This document shows, one piece after another, positions 1 through 5,204 of a stretch of 6,850 bases of DNA (the stretch's first letter is position 1; each line of letters begins with the position of its first letter). A program made the position numbers and the translations under genes. Origin of the DNA: CAMDBL01 sp964498125 (lineage in GTDB: Bacteria; Pseudomonadota; Alphaproteobacteria; Rhizobiales; Hyphomicrobiaceae); NCBI GenBank assembly GCA_964498125.1, contig CAZCGE010000038.1, forward strand, positions 1 to 6,850, in the 5' to 3' direction. A model generated the notes under the pieces. It ran no database searches and was not told where the DNA came from. It saw only the letters and a list, made by a program, of their open reading frames with translations.

Positions 1-1080
1 CTCGAATATTCCCGCAACCACGCTCAGCGTGTCGCCGTCCAGGTCGGTGTCATTGGCGTCGAGGTCGATCTCCGAGACCAGCGGCGTGTCCTCGGGCGTG
101 CTGGCGTCGTCGTTCACCGCCACTGGCGGATCATTGACCGCCGTCACCGTGATGTTCACCGTCGCCGTCGAGCTGTCCCCGTTCGCATCGGTGATGGTGT
201 AGCTGAAGCTGTCGGCGCCGTTGTAGTTGCCGGCCGGCGTATAGCTGAAGGTGCCGTCGGCGTTGACCACGACTTGGCCATGCGCGGCACCCGTGGTCAG
301 GGTCCAGACGTTGACGCCGTCACCAGAGGCCGTGTCGTTGCTGGCCAGGTTGCCGGAAAGCTCGCCGCCTTCGCCCACCACCAGCGTGTCGACCACCGCG
401 ATCGGTACGCTATTGCCCGCAGCCGCCGCTGCGGTCGCCCCCTGGAGCACCGTCTGCTGCGTCGATGGCGTGACGCCGAATTCAGTTGGCGCCAGCAAGC
501 CGCTGAGGTCGAAGGCGTTTCCGATCGTGCCATTGGGCGCTGACAGATCGCCGCCGGAGCCCTGGGTGCTGCCCTCGCCACCCGCCGCCACGCCCGTGGG
601 ATCGAGACCCAATGCCGATGCCAGCGCCGGCGCTTCGATGGTGGCGGTGCCGATCGAGATCGCCGGCAGCCTGGTGGTCGCGCCATCCTGCACGACGCCG
701 TTTTGGATGACGACGATCGAGCCGTCTGGCTGACGCAGCACCAGGTCATTGCCACTGATTTCGACCTGGGCGAGGGACGTGCCTTCCGGCAGCACCACGC
801 GCTTGGTCACAGGATCGACGCTGTAGCGCCGGATAGCGGCGGAGATGGGCTGTCCCGGCACGACCTGCGCCAGAATGGTGGCGGCGTCGGCGGGTGCGCT
901 CGGGCTTTCGACGGGCAGCCCGAGCCGTGCGCGCGGCGCGTTGGCTTTGCTGGATGGATCGCCGTTGGGGAGCGCCGCGCCGGCCGCGTTCGTCGTCTCC
1001 TGAGCCTCCGGTTTTGCTGCCCCGCGCTGTCCCCAAATCAACTGCCACAACCAACCGGTCTTTGTGCCACCATCAGCCAT
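1..1080 (-). CDS. Large cadherin-like/VCBS-repeat surface protein, N-terminal part (C-terminus off window)
   Basis: Reading the minus strand from the ATG at 1080 gives 360 uninterrupted codons to the window edge, with no stop, so the gene continues outside. A Shine-Dalgarno sequence GAGAGGG (1085-1091) lies 4 nt before the ATG. Residues 1-80 are low-complexity and Ala/Pro-rich, and the start has no hydrophobic stretch long enough for a Sec signal. Residues about 86-160 form a compact module (a VVLPEGTSL strand, ISGNDLVLRQPDGSIVVIQNG, then IGTATIEAPALASALGLD) of the kind found at the N-terminus of giant RTX/cadherin-like proteins of alphaproteobacteria. A Gly/Ser/Ala linker follows. Residues about 226-317 are one Ig/cadherin-like repeat with the family signature NADGTFSYTPAGNYNGADSF, then YTITDANGDSSTATV and VTAVNDPP. 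A second repeat starts at about 318 (AVNDDASTPEDTP, DANDTDLDGDTLSVV). Such proteins are usually type I-secreted adhesins with a C-terminal secretion signal and Ca2+-binding Asp/Asn-rich loops. Adhesin function and export route are inferences. The family class is secure, the exact role is not. Confidence 0.85.
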   Translation of the reverse strand, partial: MADGGTKTGWLWQLIWGQRGAAKPEAQETTNAAGAALPNGDPSSKANAPRARLGLPVESPSAPADAATILAQVVPGQPISAAIRRYSVDPVTKRVVLPEGTSLAQVEISGNDLVLRQPDGSIVVIQNGVVQDGATTRLPAISIGTATIEAPALASALGLDPTGVAAGGEGSTQGSGGDLSAPNGTIGNAFDLSGLLAPTEFGVTPSTQQTVLQGATAAAAAGNSVPIAVVDTLVVGEGGELSGNLASNDTASGDGVNVWTLTTGAAHGQVVVNADGTFSYTPAGNYNGADSFSYTITDANGDSSTATVNITVTAVNDPPVAVNDDASTPEDTPLVSEIDLDANDTDLDGDTLSVVAGIFE

Positions 1081-1084
1081 CGTA

Positions 1085-1091
1085 CCCTCTC
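1085..1091 (-). promoter_or_regulatory. Ribosome binding site of the cadherin-like protein gene
   Basis: On the minus strand GAGAGGG stands 4 nt before the ATG at 1080. This is a strong purine-rich match to the anti-Shine-Dalgarno sequence. It decides the start of this gene, because no upstream in-frame start has a comparable site. Confidence 0.7.
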
Positions 1092-1139
1092 AAAGCGGAG
1101 AAAAAATGCGAAATTGCCGTATTCAACCCCGGCGCGAAG

Positions 1140-1162
1140 CACGACGCTCAGACAACGTCGTG
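1140..1162. repeat. Perfect 7-bp inverted repeat with 9-nt spacer (possible operator or hairpin)
   Basis: CACGACG at 1140-1146 and its exact reverse complement CGTCGTG at 1156-1162 flank a 9-nt spacer, and a G-T pair (1139/1163) could extend the stem by one. The dyad sits 60-82 bases upstream of the adhesin-like gene's start and about 240 bases before dgoK. It could be a regulator binding site or an RNA hairpin in the leader of the minus-strand gene. No T-run follows, so it is not a canonical intrinsic terminator. One such dyad can arise by chance in GC-rich DNA. Confidence 0.35.
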
Positions 1163-1404
1163 TCCCGATCTTGGCATGCCTTATCAGATTCGCAGGCACG
1201 TTGGGGGCGGCGACGGCGGGGGAACAATCCCGAATTTCATGGGACTGCTATAACCCAATATGTGGATGCACAGCTTTCATGCCGATCACGCGCGCACTGT
1301 CACTTTTCGGCTTGCGCGGCGGATGCCGGTCGGCCCGCTAGGCATTCCTTGCCTTGCCGGGGCCGCTGGCGTAGGCGTGCCGGGTGCTAGGGAGATGAAA
1401 TCAC

Positions 1405-2346
1405 GTGCTTGGCGAGCAAGGCATGATTGCCGTTGATTGGGGCACGAGCGCGTTCCGCGCCTACCGGGTCGGAGCCGACGGGCGCGTGCTCGACCAGGTG
1501 GAGACGGCGGACGGCATCCTGACTGCTGGCCAACGCGGGTTTGCCGACGTGTTAAACGCGGCCCTTGCACCATGGCTCGTGGAGCGCGAGCCTGGGCCGA
1601 TCCTGATGTCGGGCATGATCGGCAGTCGCCAAGGCTGGGCCGAGGTCAGCTATCTCGACTGCCCCGCCACCGCCTCGACGATCGCCGCCGCGCTGCATCG
1701 GCTTGAAGGGCCAGGGCTGGATCAGGTGTACATCGTGCCTGGCCTGACCACACACGACGCGGATGGCCTGCCGGATGTGATGCGTGGCGAAGAAACGCAA
1801 ATCATCGGCGCCATGGCCGCCACGGGCCGCCGCTCGGGCGTGTTCGTGCTGCCGGGCACGCACAGCAAGTGGGTGGAGATCGCCGACGGCAGCATCCTGG
1901 GCTTCGCCACGTTCATGACAGGCGAGGTGTATGCCGCCCTCAAGAGCCACACCATCCTCGGCCGATTGATGACCGACGCCACGCCCGACAGTGAAGGTTT
2001 CGCGCGCGGCGTTGCGACAGCAGCCCTGGGCCGCGGCGGACCAGGCAGCCTGTTGCATATGATTTTCTCCGCGCGCTCGCTGGCCTTGTTCGGACAGTTG
2101 GCGTCGGACCAGGTCGCCGGGTATCTGTCCGGCCTGCTGATCGGCGCCGAATTGAAGGCCGCCGCGCCCGCCGGCGGTGAGCTGACAATCATCGCCGCGC
2201 CGGAGCTTGCCGCACTCTATGCCGCCGCGGCATCCCAGCTCGGCCTGGTCGCACGAACAGCACCTGCCAATTGCGTCGCGGCGGGCCATTTTGCAATTGG
2301 TGTGGCGGCCCGCCTGTTGAAGGACCCAGATCATGCTCGACCTTGA
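1405..2346 (+). CDS. dgoK: 2-dehydro-3-deoxygalactonokinase (KDGal kinase)
   Basis: This cytoplasmic kinase uses ATP to phosphorylate 2-keto-3-deoxygalactonate to its 6-phosphate, the step before the aldolase in the De Ley-Doudoroff pathway. The 313-residue product has the usual length for the DgoK family (PF05035). It opens with an ASKHA-type phosphate loop (AVDWGTSAFRAYR, residues 9-21). Family blocks follow: MSGMIGSRQGW (68-78), PDVMRGEETQ (123-132), VLPGTHSKWV (148-157) with the invariant HSKW, and FMTGEVYAAL (170-179). The start could be GTG at 1405 or ATG at 1423. GGGAG at 1390-1394 lies 10 nt before the GTG. The ATG would give MIAVDWGTS, closer to how many homologues begin, so the true start is uncertain by six codons. 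The 3' end overlaps dgoA by 14 nt, which implies co-transcription and coupled translation. A homologous sugar kinase with altered specificity cannot be excluded, but the dgoA partner supports the call. Confidence 0.93.
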   Translation: MLGEQGMIAVDWGTSAFRAYRVGADGRVLDQVETADGILTAGQRGFADVLNAALAPWLVEREPGPILMSGMIGSRQGWAEVSYLDCPATASTIAAALHRLEGPGLDQVYIVPGLTTHDADGLPDVMRGEETQIIGAMAATGRRSGVFVLPGTHSKWVEIADGSILGFATFMTGEVYAALKSHTILGRLMTDATPDSEGFARGVATAALGRGGPGSLLHMIFSARSLALFGQLASDQVAGYLSGLLIGAELKAAAPAGGELTIIAAPELAALYAAAASQLGLVARTAPANCVAAGHFAIGVAARLLKDPDHARP

Positions 2347-2974
2347 CACGGCCTTGCGGCGTTGCCCCGTGATCGCCATTCTGCGTGGCATCACCCCGGA
2401 CGAGGTGGCCGACATCGGCGCCGCGCTGGTCGATGCCGGCATCGCCATCATCGAGGTGCCGCTCAATTCGCCGGCCCCGCTGCAATCCATCGAGCGGCTG
2501 GCACAGCGCCATGCCGCCGACAGCCTGATCGGCGCCGGCACGGTGATGACGCCCGCCGAGGTCACGGCCGTGGCCGGTGCCGGTGGCCGGCTGATCGTCA
2601 TGCCGCACGGTGACGCAACGGTCATCCGAGCGGCCAAGGCGGCAGGCCTCGCCTGCATGCCCGGAGCGGCTACTCCGACGGAAGGCTTCGCCGCACGGGC
2701 GGCCGGCGCCGACGCCTTGAAACTGTTTCCCGCCGAAGCCCTGCCACCGGCCGTGGTCGCCGCCTGGCGTGCCGTTTTCCCAACGACGTTGCCGCTGATT
2801 CCTGTCGGCGGCATCACTGCCGGCAACATGGCGCTATACTGGGCTGCTGGTGCGGCGGGCTTCGGCGTCGGCTCCAGCCTTTACAAACCAGGCCGCTCCG
2901 CCGGCGAGGTTGCTCGCAACGCCGGGGCTTTGATCGGCGCCTTCGAAGCGGCAAAGGGCGTGCTCTCGGCGTAA
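2333..2974 (+). CDS. dgoA: 2-dehydro-3-deoxy-6-phosphogalactonate aldolase (KDPGal aldolase)
   Basis: This class I aldolase splits 2-keto-3-deoxy-6-phosphogalactonate into pyruvate and D-glyceraldehyde 3-phosphate through a Schiff base. The 213-residue product matches the KDPG/KDPGal aldolase family (PF01081), a TIM barrel. Visible landmarks are VIAILRGITPDE (13-24, with R18), IIEVPLNSP (39-47, with general-base E41), LIGAGTV (65-71), CMPGAATPTEGF (108-119), ALKLFPAE (128-135) with Schiff-base lysine K130, PVGGIT (157-162), and the phosphate-binding GVGSSLY (178-184). The EVPLNSP motif and the adjoining dgoK favour the galactonate version over the Entner-Doudoroff KDPG aldolase (Eda). The ATG at 2333 has AAGGA at 2320-2324, 8 nt upstream and inside dgoK, so the 14-nt overlap is well supported. 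All catalytic residues I can place are present. E. coli joins this domain to galactonate dehydratase in some older annotations; here it stands alone. Confidence 0.94.
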   Translation: MLDLDTALRRCPVIAILRGITPDEVADIGAALVDAGIAIIEVPLNSPAPLQSIERLAQRHAADSLIGAGTVMTPAEVTAVAGAGGRLIVMPHGDATVIRAAKAAGLACMPGAATPTEGFAARAAGADALKLFPAEALPPAVVAAWRAVFPTTLPLIPVGGITAGNMALYWAAGAAGFGVGSSLYKPGRSAGEVARNAGALIGAFEAAKGVLSA

Positions 2975-3137
2975 TGGCCACCGCGTCACCCGGCCGGGCC
3001 CCGGGCAGGTGCGGGCCGCCACTGGACAGTCCCGCCGTGGTCCGCCAAGGTTCCCGCGGGACAAAATCGACCCGTCCCGCAACAAAGGAAAATACGCAAA
3101 TGCAATCACGTTCCGACACGGAACCGACAGGGTGCTG
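2975..3137 (+). promoter_or_regulatory. Structured leader between dgoA and hyuA
   Basis: This 163-base gap breaks an otherwise overlapping gene string. Just after dgoA is a GC palindrome, CCCGGCCGGG (2989-2998), running into further GC-rich dyads to about 3017. Then GTCCCGC (3029-3035), GCGGGAC (3056-3062) and GTCCCGC (3074-3080) occur in order, so the middle arm can pair with either flank. The downstream hairpin (7 bp, 11-nt loop) ends just before an AAAGGA purine site (3084-3089), which precedes an ATG at 3100. No U-tract follows any hairpin, so a canonical Rho-independent terminator is not supported. No sigma-70-like promoter is evident. The region could hold the hyuAB promoter, act as an attenuator-like leader, or stabilise mRNA. 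These roles are inference; the arms and positions are directly seen. Confidence 0.4.
3056..3080 (+). promoter_or_regulatory. Leader hairpin upstream of hyuA (GCGGGAC/GTCCCGC)
   Basis: A perfect 7-bp stem forms between 3056-3062 and 3074-3080 around an 11-nt A-rich loop. It lies 3 nt before the AAAGGA purine run (3084-3089). The 5' arm is equally complementary to 3029-3035, which would give a competing stem with a 20-nt loop. A downstream A/purine stretch instead of Ts argues against a terminator. Confidence 0.4.
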
Positions 3138-3138
3138 A
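3100..3138 (+). CDS. Possible 12-codon leader ORF coupled to hyuA
   Basis: An ATG at 3100 opens MQSRSDTEPTGC and stops at TGA 3136-3138, which overlaps the hyuA ATG by one base (TGATG). AAAGGA at 3084-3089 lies 10 nt before the ATG, a better purine match than the AGGG in front of hyuA itself. The arrangement is typical of translational coupling, so ribosomes ending here could start hyuA. The peptide has no run of one amino acid that would suggest attenuation by tRNA charging. A short ORF this close to a start can occur by chance, and translation is unproven. Confidence 0.25.
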   Translation: MQSRSDTEPTGC

Positions 3139-5204
3139 TGGCCACGACCGAAAAACCAATCCGCGTTGCCGTCGATATCGGCGGCACTTTCACGGACCTG
3201 CAGATCCTCGATGGCCGCGGTGGCCGCAGCTTGTCGCACAAGCTGCCGACGACGCCCGAGGATCCTTCCATCGGCCTGATGGACGGCATCAAAGCCGCCG
3301 CCACGCGTTACGGTTTCGCCCTCGACGACGTCGGCTATGTTCTGCATGGCACGACCATTGCGACCAATGCCGTGCTCGAGCGCAAACTGCCCGCGGGCGC
3401 GCTGGTGACCACCGCCGGCTTCGAGGATGTGCTGGAAATCGGCCGGCACAATCGCCGCGAGGTCTATTCGATCTGGCCGCAGCCGACGCCCGTGCTGATT
3501 CCCCGCGACCGTCGCCTGGGATTGCGCGAGCGCATGACGGCGCGGGGCGTGGCCGAGATCGCACCCGACGCCGACGCCTATGGCGCGGTCATTGATCGGC
3601 TGGCTGCGCTCGATATCGAGACGGTGGCGATCTGCCTGCTGCACGCCTATGCCAATCCAGCGCACGAGGTCGCACTCGCCGAACAGATCGGCCGTGCCCT
3701 GCCGCATCTCACGGTCTCGCGCTCTTCAGAAGTGAGCCCCGAGATCCGCGAGTATGAGCGCACGAGTACGACCGTGCTCAACGCTCTGCTGCAACCCGTG
3801 GTGCGGCGCTACATCTATCGGCTACGCCAGCGCATGGCGGCCGAGCGGTTCGCGCCACGCCTGCTCATCGTGCAATCGAATGGCGGCGTGTGCAGCCCGG
3901 AGACAGCGGCGCTTGAACCTGTACGCTTGCTGCTTTCTGGCCCGAGTGGCGGCGCCAAGGCAGCGCTCGCACTCTCCAGGCTGCTCGATGCGTCCAACGC
4001 CATCGGTGTCGACATGGGCGGCACCAGCTTCGACGTTTCATTGGTGCGCGACGATCGCATCGAGATCGTCACGCAGGGCGAGATTGATCGTCTGCCGGTG
4101 CGTGTGCCGATGATCGAGATCCGCAGCATTGGCGCCGGTGGCGGCTCGATCGCCCGCCTGCGTGCTGGCAACCAGGTGACCGTCGGACCCGAGAGCGCCG
4201 GGGCAAGACCTGGCCCGGTCTGCTATCTGCGCGGCGGCACGGAGCCCACGGTCACGGACGCCAATCTGCTGCTCGGCCGGCTCGATCCCGCGTTCTTTCT
4301 CGGCGGCGCCATGGCGCTCGATCCTGGCGCGGCGCGCGCGGCCATGCAGGACAAGATCGCCGGCCCGCTGGACCTGTCGGTCGAGGCGGCGGCGGCCGGC
4401 GTCATCCGCATCACCGACACGCGCCTTGCCGCCGCCATCCGCGTCAGCCTGTTCGAGAAGGGACTCGACCCACGCGACTTCACGCTGATCAGCTTCGGCG
4501 GCGCCGGCTCGGTGCACGCATGCGCGGTGGCCGAGGAGCTGGCGATCCGCCGCATCATCTTTCCGGTCGATGCCAGCACGCTGTCGGCGCGCGGCATTCT
4601 CGATGCGGATATCGCGCATGCGTTTGCGCGCTCGGGCGTGCGCACATTCGATGACCAGGCGATGCCGGTCATCGCCGCCATGGCCCATGATATGGAGAAA
4701 GAAGCGCAGTCGCGCCTCGACAGCGACGGCATACCGGCGAACGGCCGCGAGCTGCGGCTGGCCATCGACTTGCGCTACAAGGGCCAGGCCTTCGAGCTGA
4801 CGGTACCGTGGACTGCGAATGGCTATGACGGCGCCGCGCTGGCCGCCGTGCGTGAACTGTTCGATCGCGATCACGAGCAGCGCTTCTCCTATGCCAACCG
4901 CGACGATATCGCCGAGATGGTGACGCTGCGGCTCGACGCAACCGGCCAACTTTCCCGGCCGGAGGTCGATGGCGCGGAGCCGGACTTCGCCGACCAGCCG
5001 CCCTCGCGCCGCAAGGTTTTCATCGTCGACCGCTGGCACGACGTGCCGGTGTGGCGGCGCGCCGCCATCGGACAAAGCTTGGCGGTGCCTGGCCCGGCCA
5101 TCGTCGAGGAGGACTACACCACGCTGTTCATCGCACCTGGTTGGATGCTGCGGCGCGGCCTGCATGGCCACCTCGTCGCCGACTATGCGGGAGCCACATC
5201 ATGA
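3138..5204 (+). CDS. hyuA: Hydantoinase/5-oxoprolinase family, subunit A (HyuA-like, ATP-binding)
   Basis: This is the ATP-hydrolysing subunit of a two-part enzyme related to N-methylhydantoinase, 5-oxoprolinase and acetone carboxylase. The 688-residue product has the usual HyuA length and domain order: Hydant_A_N, Hydantoinase_A, then a C-terminal beta-rich domain. Motifs are phosphate loop VDIGGTFTD (12-20), HGTTIATNAVLER (70-82), SSEVSPEIREYERTSTTVLNA (from 196), LSGPSGG (266-272), the second phosphate loop VDMGGTSFDVS (291-301), IGAGGGSIA (331-339), VGPESAGARPGPVCY (349-363), TDANLLLGRLDP (373-384) and FGGAGSVHACAVAEEL (453-468). Most relatives have Pro-Leu where this has Ser-Val before the His. 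I chose ATG 3138, preceded by AGGG (3129-3132) 5 nt upstream, because MATTEKPIRVAVDIGG fits the family. A longer GTG start at 3009 adds 43 atypical residues. hyuB overlaps by ATGA. The substrate is unknown: cyclic amides such as hydantoins or 5-oxoproline are the family default. Confidence 0.9.
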   Translation: MATTEKPIRVAVDIGGTFTDLQILDGRGGRSLSHKLPTTPEDPSIGLMDGIKAAATRYGFALDDVGYVLHGTTIATNAVLERKLPAGALVTTAGFEDVLEIGRHNRREVYSIWPQPTPVLIPRDRRLGLRERMTARGVAEIAPDADAYGAVIDRLAALDIETVAICLLHAYANPAHEVALAEQIGRALPHLTVSRSSEVSPEIREYERTSTTVLNALLQPVVRRYIYRLRQRMAAERFAPRLLIVQSNGGVCSPETAALEPVRLLLSGPSGGAKAALALSRLLDASNAIGVDMGGTSFDVSLVRDDRIEIVTQGEIDRLPVRVPMIEIRSIGAGGGSIARLRAGNQVTVGPESAGARPGPVCYLRGGTEPTVTDANLLLGRLDPAFFLGGAMALDPGAARAAMQDKIAGPLDLSVEAAAAGVIRITDTRLAAAIRVSLFEKGLDPRDFTLISFGGAGSVHACAVAEELAIRRIIFPVDASTLSARGILDADIAHAFARSGVRTFDDQAMPVIAAMAHDMEKEAQSRLDSDGIPANGRELRLAIDLRYKGQAFELTVPWTANGYDGAALAAVRELFDRDHEQRFSYANRDDIAEMVTLRLDATGQLSRPEVDGAEPDFADQPPSRRKVFIVDRWHDVPVWRRAAIGQSLAVPGPAIVEEDYTTLFIAPGWMLRRGLHGHLVADYAGATS
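5189..5193 (+). promoter_or_regulatory. Ribosome binding site of hyuB inside hyuA
   Basis: GGGAG lies 7 nt before the ATG at 5201, within the last codons of hyuA. It selects this start over the longer in-frame start at 5051, which would add 50 residues inside the hyuA reading region. Confidence 0.65.

Larger units (their letters stand above)
1081..1404. promoter_or_regulatory. Divergent intergenic region between the adhesin-like gene and dgoK
   Basis: These 324 bases separate two genes pointing away from each other, so both promoters should lie here. No convincing protein-coding frame was found: the open frames across it have no family-like sequence. On the plus strand, TATAAC at 1249-1254 resembles a -10 box but has no matching -35 element at 16-18 bp, so no promoter is called. 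An exact inverted repeat, CACGACG (1140-1146) and CGTCGTG (1156-1162), is the clearest structured element and is listed separately. The part near the adhesin gene has A/T-rich patches (for example 1099-1106), while the last 100 bases before dgoK are very GC-rich. No tRNA, terminator T-tract or IS end was seen. Confidence 0.5.

Noticed and set aside
251..733. Plus-strand open frame opposite the cadherin-like gene
   Set aside because: Pro/Ser/Ala-rich complement of the repeat protein. The minus-strand frame is continuous for 360 codons with recognisable repeat motifs.
1249..1254. TATAAC as a -10 promoter box for dgoK
   Set aside because: No -35-like hexamer stands 16-18 bp upstream, and the distance to dgoK is about 150 bases. 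A single hexamer is too weak to call.
1552..2829. 425-codon open frame on the minus strand opposite dgoK and dgoA
   Set aside because: It lies entirely antisense to two well-recognised genes. Its product is Ala/Arg/Gly-rich with no family motif, as expected for a shadow frame in GC-rich DNA.
2989..3017. GC-rich palindromes after dgoA as a Rho-independent terminator
   Set aside because: Strong stems are possible but no T-run follows on the plus strand, so a canonical intrinsic terminator is not supported.
3009..3137. GTG start at 3009 giving HyuA a 43-residue N-terminal extension
   Set aside because: The extension is not family-like, its third positions are less GC-biased than the gene body, it overlaps the hairpin arms, and the ATG at 3138 places the phosphate loop at the usual distance from the N-terminus.
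4038..5171. 377-codon open frame on the minus strand opposite hyuA
   Set aside because: Antisense shadow of hyuA with no family-like sequence or convincing ribosome site.
5051..5200. Upstream in-frame start at 5051 for HyuB
   Set aside because: It adds 50 Arg/Ala-rich residues that are the +1 frame of hyuA. The ATG at 5201 has a good GGGAG site and the typical ATGA overlap.
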